Shown: in pieces, positions 1-7,923 of the stretch | Layout: each line of letters begins with the position of its first letter | Numbering within the stretch: position 1 is the first letter of the stretch | From: Bacteroidaceae bacterium | GTDB taxonomy: Bacteria; Bacteroidota; Bacteroidia; Bacteroidales; Bacteroidaceae | Length of the DNA: 64,000 bases | Direction of reading: 5' to 3' | NCBI GenBank assembly: GCA_017555845.1 | Contig: JAFZFO010000027.1 | Span: 1 to 64,000 of the forward strand | The notes under the pieces: model-generated | Databases searched by the model: none | Seen by the model: the letters and a program-made list of their open reading frames with translations, nothing else | Told to the model about the DNA's origin: nothing | Program-made: the position numbers and the translations under genes

Positions 1-216
1 ACCGACAAGCACGGCATCCGCATCGACGGTTATATTCTCTACTGCATAAAAATAGACCTCAAGAACAGTAGCTTCCTTATCGGCAATTACCTTTGAAATA
101 TCATAGATTCGGGTATTGATAGTCTCGTAGTAGGGATATTCTACCGTTATGCTCTCCTGTGCAAAGCCACATACGGTGGCAAATGCGATAATTAGGGATA
201 TAAATAGCCTTTTCAT
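1..216 (-). CDS. Exported protein, N-terminal 72 codons only (cut by left edge)
   Basis: The reading frame starts at an ATG (214-216) and is open to the window edge. The first 20 residues (MKRLFISLIIAFATVCGFAQ) are a signal peptide: basic start, hydrophobic core, small residues before the likely cleavage after the A of FAQ. The mature part has alternating beta-type sequence (ESITVEYPYYETINTR...). Nothing diagnostic of function is visible. By feel it resembles the beta-rich N-terminal domains placed before thioredoxin-like domains in Bacteroidota TlpA proteins, but that is a weak guess. It lies downstream of tnaA on the same strand, separated by a long inverted repeat. Confidence 0.6.
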   Translation of the reverse strand, partial: MKRLFISLIIAFATVCGFAQESITVEYPYYETINTRIYDISKVIADKEATVLEVYFYAVENITVDADAVLVG

Positions 217-290
217 ACAATAGATTTTTATTGAAAGACGAAGGGGGTTAACATTTGTTACAGCGCGTATTAAACATTTAACACCGATTA

Positions 291-331
291 ACATACAAGG
301 AGAAAAGTCGACGACTTTTCTCCTTGTATGT
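291..331. terminator. Long perfect inverted repeat after tnaA
   Basis: Two 20-nt arms (291-310 and 312-331) are exact reverse complements around a single central base. The hairpin sits 23 bp past the tnaA stop codon, so it is placed to end the ald-tnaA transcript. The U-run after the stem is poor in either direction, so it may act as an RNA 3' end stabiliser as much as an intrinsic terminator. Confidence 0.6.
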
Positions 332-353
332 CATCAAGTTCGTTACAGAACTT

Positions 354-1733
354 TTATTCTTCAACTCGCGCGAGCTTGACGGTGAAGTGACGCATGAGCT
401 CTGTCTCCCATACAATCTTCACACCATGCTTGATGCTGTCGCGGCGGTCGTATACATTCTTCAACGCAACGGCAATCACATCCATGTGGTTGTTGGTATA
501 TACACGGCGTGCGATGCACAGGCGCAACAAGTCAAGACCGCCAAAGCGATTCTCGCGTGTTACAGGGTCACGATCGGCAAGGATGTAACCGATTTCGCAG
601 CCACGGATACCAGCCTCAAGGTAGAGCTCAATTGCAAGTGTCTGCGCAGGAAACTCCTCTTTTGGTACGTGCGAGAGCACGCGGTCGGCATCGATGAAAA
701 GGGCGTGTCCACCCACCGGGCGCTGGTATGGAATGCCGAACTCATCAAGGCGCGCAGCCAGGTACTGCACCTGGCGTATACGTGTCTCAATGTTGTCGAA
801 CTCGGTATTCTCCTCCAGTCCGACTGCAAGTGCAGCCATGTCGCGGCCGTTCATACCGCCATATGTGAGATAGCCCTCGAAAGGAATACAATACTTCTTT
901 GCGCCCTCGTACCAATCCTCGTGGCGGGTAGCGATGAAACCACCCATGTTCACAAGACCATCCTTCTTTGAGGACATTGTCATACCATCGGCAAGCGCGA
1001 ACATCTCCTTTACAATCTCCTTTATGCTCTTGTCGGCATATCCCTCTTCGCGTGTCTTGATGAAATAGGCATTCTCGACAAAACGTGCAGAGTCATAGAT
1101 GACGCGCTTGCCATACTTGTCGGCCAAGGCACGCACCTCGCGCAGATTTTGCATTGAAACAGGCTGTCCGCCTGCGGTGTTGTTGGTGATGGTAACGATG
1201 ATGAAAGGTATCTTGTCGGCATGCTCCTGCAACGCAGCCTCAAGTTTCTTTGGGTCAACATTGCCCTTGAAAGGAAGCTCGAGCTGTGTGTTCTTGGCCT
1301 CATCGATAGTGCAGTCCAAAGCAACAGCCTTGCGGCTCTCGATATGTCCTTTTGTAGTATCGAAATGCGAGTTGCCTGGCACGACAGCACCGGCAGTAAC
1401 CAAGTGGCTGAACAGCACATTCTCGGCTGCACGTCCCTGATGGGTTGGGATTACATAGCTGAAGCCTGTGAGTCTCTCTATTGTATCTTTCAGTTGGAAG
1501 AACGATGAAGAGCCTGCATAGCTCTCGTCGCCCATCATCATTGCAGCCCACTGGCGGTCACTCATTGCACCTGTACCCGAATCGGTAAGGCAGTCAATGT
1601 ACACTTGTTCCGATTTCAGTTGGAACAGATTATAATCAGCCTCTTTCATCCACTGTTCACGCTCCTCGCGGGTGCTCTTGCGGATGGGCTCAACCATCTT
1701 TATTTTCCATGATTCGGCAAAAGGAAGTTCCAT
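354..1733 (-). CDS. tnaA: Tryptophanase (L-tryptophan indole-lyase)
   Basis: PLP enzyme of 459 aa that splits L-tryptophan into indole, pyruvate and ammonia in the cytoplasm. The beta-eliminating lyase fold is clear over the whole length: the THQGRAAENVLFS segment, ITNNTAGGQPVS, and the PLP-lysine motif MSSKKDGLVNMGG, with the Schiff-base lysine expected at K257. Tyrosine phenol-lyase is the main alternative. The segment HFDTTKGH carries D125 where tryptophanases have an essential Asp and tyrosine phenol-lyases have Thr, which favours tryptophanase. The N-terminus MELPFAESWKIKMVEPI is the usual Bacteroidota form. It lies 39 bp after the alanine dehydrogenase gene and is probably cotranscribed, so pyruvate and ammonia from this enzyme are substrates for its neighbour. 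Confidence 0.93.
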   Translation of the reverse strand: MELPFAESWKIKMVEPIRKSTREEREQWMKEADYNLFQLKSEQVYIDCLTDSGTGAMSDRQWAAMMMGDESYAGSSSFFQLKDTIERLTGFSYVIPTHQGRAAENVLFSHLVTAGAVVPGNSHFDTTKGHIESRKAVALDCTIDEAKNTQLELPFKGNVDPKKLEAALQEHADKIPFIIVTITNNTAGGQPVSMQNLREVRALADKYGKRVIYDSARFVENAYFIKTREEGYADKSIKEIVKEMFALADGMTMSSKKDGLVNMGGFIATRHEDWYEGAKKYCIPFEGYLTYGGMNGRDMAALAVGLEENTEFDNIETRIRQVQYLAARLDEFGIPYQRPVGGHALFIDADRVLSHVPKEEFPAQTLAIELYLEAGIRGCEIGYILADRDPVTRENRFGGLDLLRLCIARRVYTNNHMDVIAVALKNVYDRRDSIKHGVKIVWETELMRHFTVKLARVEE

Positions 1734-1772
1734 AGTAATAGATATTATAGGTTAGTTTTATTTACAGACCCG

Positions 1773-2879
1773 TTATAATGACAATGGCTCAAAAGGCAAG
1801 CCCCATGCCTCGGCAACCTCGCGATATACCACCTTGCCTTCAACGACATTCAAGCCCTTGCGAAGCTCATCGTTGTCGGCACAAGCCTTGCGCCAGCCCT
1901 TGTCGGCAAGCTGCAGTGCGTAAGGCAACGTCGCATTTGTGAGCGCCAATGTAGAGGTATAAGGCACAGCACCGGGGATATTCGCAACACAGTAGTGCAG
2001 AATGCCATCGACATAGTATATAGGCTCCTCGTGCGTTGTGGGGCGCGATGTCTCGAAACAACCGCCCTGGTCAATGGCTACATCAACGAGCACGGTGCCC
2101 GGCTCCATCAATGAGAGCATATCGCGTGTGACAAGCTTCGGTGCCTTCGCGCCCGGAATGAGCACGGAACCAACTACAAGGTCGGCACTCTTTAGTTCTT
2201 CGCGTATGTTGTATTCCGATGACATCAATGTCTTTACATTGCGTGGCATTACATCGGTGAGATATGCAAGACGAGGCAATGATATGTCGCAAATTGTCAC
2301 ATCGGCACCCATGCCGGCAGCTGTACGTGCTGCAGCAGTACCCACGATACCGGCACCAATGACAAACACCTTTGCAGGCTTCACACCCGGAACACCGCCC
2401 ATCAGCTTGCCCTTGCCGCCACGTGGGCGCTCAAGGAAGTAGCAACCCTCCTGCACAGCCATGCGGCCGGCAACCTCGGACATTGGAACAAGCAACGGCA
2501 ACGTACGGTCCTTGCGCTCTACGGTCTCATAGGCGCAGCACACTGCCCCGCTCTCAACCATGGCCTTTGTAAGCGGCTCGCTCGAAGCAAAATGGAAATA
2601 TGTGAACACCAATTGCCCCTTACGTACAAGAGCATATTCGCTTGCAATGGGTTCCTTAACCTTTACAATCATCTCGGCAATGGCATAGACATCCTCTATT
2701 GTCGGGAGTATCTTTGCTCCTGCCGCAGTGTACGTATCATCGCTGAAACCACTGTTAACACCTGCATTAGCCTGCACATAGACTGTGTGACCATGCTTTG
2801 TCATCTCTTGAACACCCGACGGGGTCATACCCACACGGTTCTCATTGTTCTTGATCTCTTTTGGAACACCGATAATCAT
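1773..2879 (-). CDS. ald: Alanine dehydrogenase
   Basis: NAD-dependent enzyme of 368 aa interconverting L-alanine with pyruvate plus ammonia; cytoplasmic. The family's active-site residues all fall at their usual numbers: R15 (NNENRVG), K75 (VKVKEP), H96 (TYFHFAS) and D270 (VDVAIDQGG). The Rossmann motif GAGIVGTAAA is near 176-185. Length is normal. First gene of a likely ald-tnaA operon. The pairing suggests that pyruvate and ammonia released by tryptophanase can be reductively aminated to alanine, re-oxidising NADH; that metabolic link is inference. Confidence 0.95.
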   Translation of the reverse strand: MIIGVPKEIKNNENRVGMTPSGVQEMTKHGHTVYVQANAGVNSGFSDDTYTAAGAKILPTIEDVYAIAEMIVKVKEPIASEYALVRKGQLVFTYFHFASSEPLTKAMVESGAVCCAYETVERKDRTLPLLVPMSEVAGRMAVQEGCYFLERPRGGKGKLMGGVPGVKPAKVFVIGAGIVGTAAARTAAGMGADVTICDISLPRLAYLTDVMPRNVKTLMSSEYNIREELKSADLVVGSVLIPGAKAPKLVTRDMLSLMEPGTVLVDVAIDQGGCFETSRPTTHEEPIYYVDGILHYCVANIPGAVPYTSTLALTNATLPYALQLADKGWRKACADNDELRKGLNVVEGKVVYREVAEAWGLPFEPLSL

Positions 2880-2920
2880 AGTCGTAAAGTTTAGAAATTC
2901 GACAATTGATTTTACGGGAG

Positions 2921-2951
2921 TGAAAGTACTGATTTAAAAGATAAAAACAAA
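2921..2951 (-). promoter_or_regulatory. Putative promoter of ald-tnaA
   Basis: Reading the minus strand, TTTG (2948-2951) is followed after 19 nt by TACTTTCA (2921-2928), close to the Bacteroidota consensus TTTG-N19-TAnnTTTG; the last two bases of the -7 box deviate. It leaves a leader of about 40 nt before the ald ATG. Confidence 0.45.
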
Positions 2952-2991
2952 TATTTGAGTATTAAATTTTCTAAATGGCAACTAGGGGAAC

Positions 2992-3036
2992 TATGATGGT
3001 TAGGATAGCTAGGATAGCTAAGATTACTAAGATAGC
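2992..3036. repeat. Degenerate 9-bp tandem repeat, about five units
   Basis: Consecutive 9-mers read tatgatggt, taggatagc, taggatagc, taagattac, taagatagc. Consensus is roughly TAgGATAGC. It lies between the ald promoter and the terminator of the BspA operon and is outside any gene. Compare the 10-bp repeat at 57527. Confidence 0.7.
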
Positions 3037-3070
3037 TACGTAGTTACCCTAGACACCCCAGTAATCTTAG

Positions 3071-3104
3071 AAAAAATATGGGCAGCAGAAATTGCTGCCC
3101 ATAT
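3071..3104 (-). terminator. Intrinsic terminator of the BspA/small-peptide operon
   Basis: A 12-bp perfect stem (3076-3087 with 3093-3104), 5-nt loop, followed on the minus strand by six U (3071-3076). It begins 11 bp after the stop of the 58-aa peptide gene. Confidence 0.85.
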
Positions 3105-3114
3105 GCTTGGTGTC

Positions 3115-3291
3115 TTATTTCCAAAGGTTTCCCCAATCTTCCCGTTTACCTGCAGAGAGATCGGGAGTTTCATTACCGGCGGTACCACCACCAATATTTG
3201 TTCCGCCTTGTTCGCCTGAAACAACCGTCATTACAGGCGAAGATAATAACTGGATGTTGACACATTCAGGTGTCATATAATTCTTTTTCAT
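3115..3291 (-). CDS. 58-aa peptide of the 'MKKxYxxPxxxxxxL' type, unknown function
   Basis: The ATG at 3289-3291 gives MKKNYMTPECVNIQLLSSPV followed by a Gly/Thr-rich middle (GGTNIGGGTAGNE) and a charged, Trp-containing C-terminus (KREDWGNLWK). A longer frame would need a TTG start at 3306. The lead sequence K-K-x-Y-x-x-P then a hydrophobic stretch and Ser/Gly matches a class of small, poorly described Bacteroidales proteins I recognise by pattern only. There is no conventional signal peptide. It follows the BspA gene by 17 bp and is followed by a good terminator, so it is the last gene of that operon. Its Gly-rich tail invites comparison with modified-peptide precursors, but no modification enzyme is nearby. 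Confidence 0.6.
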   Translation of the reverse strand: MKKNYMTPECVNIQLLSSPVMTVVSGEQGGTNIGGGTAGNETPDLSAGKREDWGNLWK

Positions 3292-3308
3292 AGTTGTATT
3301 ATTCAAAA

Positions 3309-6300
3309 TTATCTAATAAATATTTTTTTACCGTTCTTTATATATACGCCCCTGACAGGATTATTGACTTTGCGACCACTAAGGTCGTAAACAATCTCTG
3401 CATTCTCATTTTCGCCGTCTACCTCATCAATATCCGTGGTTTCGCCATCATCAAACCTTATTGATATTGATTTTGATGCTGTAACCGGCAACCATGCTGT
3501 AGGTATCTGCAAGTAAGCTTTTCCTGCGCCCAAAGATGAGCCATCAGCAAATTGATAGAACATCGGAGCAGTATCACCACTCTTAATGGTGTACTTGTAA
3601 TTTGTATACAAGCCATCACTTGTAGTACCATCAACAATTGTAGATTCCAATGTACCCACCAACATATTCAACGAGTGCTCATCGGTACTCTCAATGACTG
3701 GAACGACATATTCGCCCGGCTCTCCTTTCAGGAATAGACCGGTACCGGCTTCAGCAGTCTGCACTCTCATCAAAGTGACCACCTGCGAATTGCTCTTATA
3801 ACCGGTTGCTGCATAAGCCTTCAATCCCAGCAGACCGCTAAAGTCAAGTGCGTACTTTGAGCAATATGTACCACTACCATATTGATTAATGGTTATCGTA
3901 ACATCAGTTACCACCTCTTCAAGTTCTACAATATTTCCAAATTCATTCCATGGCTGAATGCCTTCATATCCATACATTGCACCATAAGGAACATAAAGGG
4001 TACAGGCATTTGCACTGAATCCGGAAGAAGCCCAGAAAGACGTCTCACCACCATCAAGACCTTCGAAGTAGAGAGACATGACGACATCGGCAGGAATACG
4101 GGATATCACACTTGTAAGGGAACGGCAACCATCGAACACGTTCTTTCCGATACTTACAACACGACTCGGAATCTCAATGCTTGTAAGGAAACGGCAACCG
4201 GAGAACGCCGATTCGCCGATGTATTCAAGACACTTACCAAGGTCTATGCTTCTGAATGATGTACAATTCTCGAATGCACGCACTCCGATTGACCTCACAC
4301 TCGGCATCTTGACGTTTGTAAGGCTTTGACAACCTGCAAAAGCAGAATTTCCAATCATAACGACACCGTCACCCAAAGTCACGCTTTTAAGTTTGGAAAG
4401 GCCTCTGAACAAGTAATCTCCGATATTTATAACGCCATTGCCTACGGTGACACTCTCAAGCACCGAGCAGCCGCTAAACGCGTTGTTCCCTATATCGGTA
4501 ACGGCATCGCCTATAGTAATTTTTGTAATACCGGAACCTTGGAATGCACCCTCACCGATCACATAGCTCTCGCCATCATAATCGGCAGGCAAGGTCAATT
4601 CGACAGACTCGCCAAGATATGCAACCAGAGTATTGAGTTCATTAGGCCTACCAAAAACGAAATCACCCTCTACAGAGCCATTCGGGGCATTGACTACTAC
4701 TTTAGCATAATATGCGATATGACCATTTCCGGTTGTACCCTTACGAAGGGTCAGGTTAGAGAAGTTTATTACTTTTTCAAGAGCAGAGCAACCTTCAAAA
4801 GCATAATCTCCAATAGAAGTCACACTGCTTGGCACTACCATCCCGGCAATAGCAGAGCATCCATAAAATGCAGAGTTGCCAATAGACACGACGTTGTCAG
4901 GAATCACTACTCCCGCAAGAGCAAAACAGCCATTGAACGCCGAATCGCCGATGCTTGTTACACCAATGCCCATGGTTACGTCAGCAAGGACCGGGCATTC
5001 ATAGAACGCCGAATTTCCAATAGATGTAACGCGGTCAGGGATAGTGACACTTACAAGGAGAGAATTGTTCTCGAACGCCTTATCACCAATCATATAACCC
5101 TCGCCATTATAATCGGCAGGCATGACCAGTTCGGTCGCATCGCCTATATATGCGGCCATTATGTTCGCATCATCATTCACTATCCAGACAAAATCCCCGT
5201 CAAGCATACCGTTCGGAGCATTGATGACCCTTTCGGCATAGAATGCAATATGACCATTTTCAGAAGAACCCTTACCGAGGTTCAAATTAGAGAAATTCAT
5301 TACCATCCTGAGGCGTCTACACTCCTCAAAAGCAGAATCGCCAATAGCGGTCACACTATTAGGCACGGTTATGCCCGAAAGCGCCGAGCAACCATAGAAA
5401 GCCTGACTTCCAATGCTTGCTACACTGCTACCGATGGTTATGTCGGCAAGAGCATAGCAATCCTTGAACGCCGCATTACCGATGGATGTAACACAATCAG
5501 GAACAATGACACTTACAAGAGCCACATTACCCTCGAACACATTATCGCCAATCACATAACCCTCGCCATTATAATCGGCAGGCAAGATCAATTCGGTTGC
5601 ATTGCCGACATATGCTACCAAAGTGTTTACACCATCTTCAACACGCCATACAAAATCCCCGTCAACCAGACATCCCGGCGCATTGACTACAATTTCCGCA
5701 TTAGATGCTATATAACCATTTCTTGATGAACCCTTGCGGATATCAATGTCCGAAAGGTTTATTACAGTTCTAAGCGACTTGCAATCCATGAACGCCTTTT
5801 CACCTATGCTTGCAATATCCTTATGTATCTCGGCGCGTACAATACTTTTACAGCCAATGAATGCATATTGCTTTATTTCAGCAACATCTTCAGGAACCAC
5901 AAGTACGGTTACCAATTCATCATCGAGATACAGATTTTCAGCAATATACAATGGATTGGAGCCAGAACCGGCAAAATCAATCCTGCACCACGCAGAAAGA
6001 TCAGTTACATGAACAGCCTCAAGCGCATCGCAGGCAGTGAATGCATCGTTGCCGATGCTTATGACGCTACCGGGAATCGTTATACTCTTAAGCGCCGTAC
6101 AGCTATAGAACGCACTGCTCCCTATCGTAGCGACACAGCCAGGAATCGTTATGTTTTCAAGGCCAGAGCAACCGGAGAACGCACTGCTGCCAATGCTTGT
6201 GACACCATCTGGTATTGTCACGTCCTTGAGCCTTGAACATCCACTGAAAGCACTGAGCTCTATAGTGACAACACTGTTAGGTATCGTTACGCTTTCAAGG

Positions 6301-7421
6301 CCGGAGCAACCGGAGAAGACGCTGTTTCCTATGGTTATGACGCCATTAGGTATCGTTACGCCCGTAAGTCCGGTACAACCATAGAACAAAGCATACCCGA
6401 GGCGTGTCACACTGTTGGAGATTGTCACATTTTTGAGCCCCGAACATCCATAGAAGGCCTGGTCACCGAGAGCTGTAACGCTATTAGGAACCGTTATGCC
6501 CTCAAGCGAGGTACATTTATAGAAAGCAGATTCTCCGACACTCCTTACACTATTGGGAATTACAATGTCCTTGAGAACGGCACAGCCGGAGAAGGCACCA
6601 TCTCCAATAGTTGTTACACCATCATGTATTACTACGGTCTCAATCTTTCCGTTACCACAGAACGCATGATTCTTTATTGCTGTAATATCTCCAGGAACTA
6701 CAAGTTCTGTCAGCAGCACACTATTCAGATACAGTTCCTTTGCAGAACTCAATGGATTGGCTGAAGAGGATGCAAAATCAATCCTGCACCAAGCCGAAAG
6801 ATCATTCATATAAACCGCCTGGAGAGCGCCGCAGTCAATAAAGACATCCTTGCCGATGCTTGTGACACCATGGCCGATGGTAATGCTTTCCATCTCCGAG
6901 CAAAAGGCAAATGCATAATCTCCGATGCTCTTGACGCTGTTCGGGATTGTTATATCCGTAAGGACGGTACAATTCTGGAAAGCGCGCTCTCCGATACTTA
7001 CGACACTGTTACCAATTGTTACACTTGTAAGTTTGTTTGAATAAGAGAATGCGCTGTTTCCAATAGCCACAACACTATTGGGAATAGTTACGGATATAAG
7101 GGAATTACATAATTCAAAAGCGGACTCTCCAATACTCTTGATGCTGTTAGGGAGTGTTATGCCCGTAATTGTAGATTGATAGAACGCTTTATTGCCAATA
7201 CCAGTAACACTATAGGTATTTCCTTCGTAAGTAACACTCTGTGGTACTGTCACATTATCGACATACTTGGCTATAAAGCTCGGGATTACCTCTACTGACC
7301 TGTCTGTGGTATCCGTAACCCTGTAACAGAGTCCATTCACCGCAAACTCCTGTGCAGCCACGGCAGTCGTACACAACAACAGTAACGACGCCAATAGTTG
7401 TTTCAAATAAATGTGTCTCAT
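3309..7421 (-). CDS. BspA-like leucine-rich-repeat surface protein
   Basis: Large exported protein, 1370 aa from the ATG at 7419-7421. That start gives a clean signal peptide (MRHIYLKQLLASLLLLCTTAVAAQ); a longer frame adds 16 residues before it and is less likely. Most of the chain is LRR_5/BspA-type repeats of about 23 residues, pattern 'aFxgCsxLxsVtIPnsVtsIG'. Two kinds of insert recur: a 'LSAWCRIDF' module (twice) and a 'GDFVW...LPADYNGEGYVIG' module (three times). A non-repeat domain and the ending GRKVNNPVRGVYIKNGKKIF follow, a C-terminal module shared with other secreted proteins here. Known BspA proteins bind host matrix or other bacteria; adhesion is inference. It is cotranscribed with the 58-aa peptide gene downstream. 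Confidence 0.88.
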   Translation of the reverse strand: MRHIYLKQLLASLLLLCTTAVAAQEFAVNGLCYRVTDTTDRSVEVIPSFIAKYVDNVTVPQSVTYEGNTYSVTGIGNKAFYQSTITGITLPNSIKSIGESAFELCNSLISVTIPNSVVAIGNSAFSYSNKLTSVTIGNSVVSIGERAFQNCTVLTDITIPNSVKSIGDYAFAFCSEMESITIGHGVTSIGKDVFIDCGALQAVYMNDLSAWCRIDFASSSANPLSSAKELYLNSVLLTELVVPGDITAIKNHAFCGNGKIETVVIHDGVTTIGDGAFSGCAVLKDIVIPNSVRSVGESAFYKCTSLEGITVPNSVTALGDQAFYGCSGLKNVTISNSVTRLGYALFYGCTGLTGVTIPNGVITIGNSVFSGCSGLESVTIPNSVVTIELSAFSGCSRLKDVTIPDGVTSIGSSAFSGCSGLENITIPGCVATIGSSAFYSCTALKSITIPGSVISIGNDAFTACDALEAVHVTDLSAWCRIDFAGSGSNPLYIAENLYLDDELVTVLVVPEDVAEIKQYAFIGCKSIVRAEIHKDIASIGEKAFMDCKSLRTVINLSDIDIRKGSSRNGYIASNAEIVVNAPGCLVDGDFVWRVEDGVNTLVAYVGNATELILPADYNGEGYVIGDNVFEGNVALVSVIVPDCVTSIGNAAFKDCYALADITIGSSVASIGSQAFYGCSALSGITVPNSVTAIGDSAFEECRRLRMVMNFSNLNLGKGSSENGHIAFYAERVINAPNGMLDGDFVWIVNDDANIMAAYIGDATELVMPADYNGEGYMIGDKAFENNSLLVSVTIPDRVTSIGNSAFYECPVLADVTMGIGVTSIGDSAFNGCFALAGVVIPDNVVSIGNSAFYGCSAIAGMVVPSSVTSIGDYAFEGCSALEKVINFSNLTLRKGTTGNGHIAYYAKVVVNAPNGSVEGDFVFGRPNELNTLVAYLGESVELTLPADYDGESYVIGEGAFQGSGITKITIGDAVTDIGNNAFSGCSVLESVTVGNGVINIGDYLFRGLSKLKSVTLGDGVVMIGNSAFAGCQSLTNVKMPSVRSIGVRAFENCTSFRSIDLGKCLEYIGESAFSGCRFLTSIEIPSRVVSIGKNVFDGCRSLTSVISRIPADVVMSLYFEGLDGGETSFWASSGFSANACTLYVPYGAMYGYEGIQPWNEFGNIVELEEVVTDVTITINQYGSGTYCSKYALDFSGLLGLKAYAATGYKSNSQVVTLMRVQTAEAGTGLFLKGEPGEYVVPVIESTDEHSLNMLVGTLESTIVDGTTSDGLYTNYKYTIKSGDTAPMFYQFADGSSLGAGKAYLQIPTAWLPVTASKSISIRFDDGETTDIDEVDGENENAEIVYDLSGRKVNNPVRGVYIKNGKKIFIR

Positions 7422-7450
7422 AAAACTATCGTTTTTATTAATAGATATTT

Positions 7451-7458
7451 CAAACATA
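7451..7458 (-). promoter_or_regulatory. -7 box (TATGTTTG) before the BspA gene
   Basis: Exact match to TAnnTTTG on the minus strand, 30 bp before the BspA start codon. I see no TTTG at the right distance upstream, so it is a partial promoter match. Confidence 0.4.
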
Positions 7459-7510
7459 GTTTCACGCACTTCCGGTAATCCCCTATATCGCCACTACATG
7501 GGAATATATA

Positions 7511-7763
7511 AAAAAAGACGTGAGACCTGTGCCTACGTCCATAAAACAGGGGCATCGCCAAACGCCTTAACCAAATGAACCGTAAAGAAACAACATTCCC
7601 ACGCCGTGATATATACTCATGCGGCGTGAGAACGCACATAACCAGCATACACACAGAATGAGCATTGATTGCTCTTGTCCTTGGTTTAAAATTTTGGCGA
7701 AATTTCTGTTTTGGACTTAAACAAAATGCTAACATATACCGATGGATTTCTCCCCACCGGCAC
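7511..7763 (-). ncRNA. Candidate structured non-coding RNA or leader upstream of the BspA gene
   Basis: No credible protein is encoded here. Read on the minus strand the sequence folds into nested helices. A 5-bp outer stem pairs the 5' end (7759-7763) with 7529-7533. An 11-bp long-range helix pairs 7706-7716 with 7537-7549, with a 2-nt bulge at 7541-7542. Inside are a 5-bp hairpin (7670-7674 with 7660-7664) and a hairpin of 11 to 14 bp (7622-7635 with 7593-7606, three or so G.U pairs, 15-nt loop). The segment ends with a short GACGT/ACGTC hairpin (7535-7539 with 7517-7521) and a run of seven U (about 7510-7516). A TATCTTCG box lies just upstream (7766-7773). The terminator stem would compete with both long-range helices, so an attenuator is possible; a free RNA gene fits equally. 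Family unknown to me. Confidence 0.45.
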
Positions 7764-7765
7764 TG

Positions 7766-7773
7766 CGAAGATA
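7766..7773 (-). promoter_or_regulatory. -7 box (TATCTTCG) of the candidate RNA
   Basis: TAnnTTcG-type box on the minus strand whose expected start site falls within a few bases of the 5' side of the outermost RNA helix (7763). No clear TTTG is seen 19-21 nt upstream. The rest of the gap to the terminator at 7895 is AT-rich, without further features. Confidence 0.35.
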
Positions 7774-7894
7774 AATATTTTTTATCAATCCATACTCTTT
7801 TTAGGACATTATTTCATAGCAAGAAGAATATTTAGAGTCATTACTGTCATTAAGTCAATCACAAAGGCCATTGCCTAACGGGACACCTTAAAAC

Positions 7895-7922
7895 AAAAAC
7901 AGCTCCAAATGGAGCTGTTTTT
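7895..7922 (-). terminator. Intrinsic terminator of the SusCD operon
   Basis: A 12-bp perfect stem (7895-7906 with 7911-7922), 4-nt loop, with an A/U-rich flank on both sides. It starts two bases after the stop codon of the PKD-like lipoprotein, the last gene of the susC-susD operon. Confidence 0.85.
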
Positions 7923-7923
7923 G

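Noticed and set aside
324..971. 215-codon plus frame opposite tnaA
   Set aside because: Begins inside the terminator palindrome and is complementary to highly conserved tryptophanase sequence.
2992..3036. Short repeats as a CRISPR array
   Set aside because: Units of 9 bp without spacers and no cas genes; the same holds for 57527-57576.
4326..5726. 466-codon plus-strand open frame opposite the BspA gene, with other long frames at 3882-4259 and 5823-6236
   Set aside because: It mirrors the periodic LRR repeats of the real gene; no start context, no domain, and the opposite strand has signal peptide, repeats and C-terminal module.
7418..7735. 105-codon minus frame covering the candidate RNA
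   Set aside because: Translation has no coherent composition, overlaps the BspA start, and crosses the terminator-like U-run and several stable helices.
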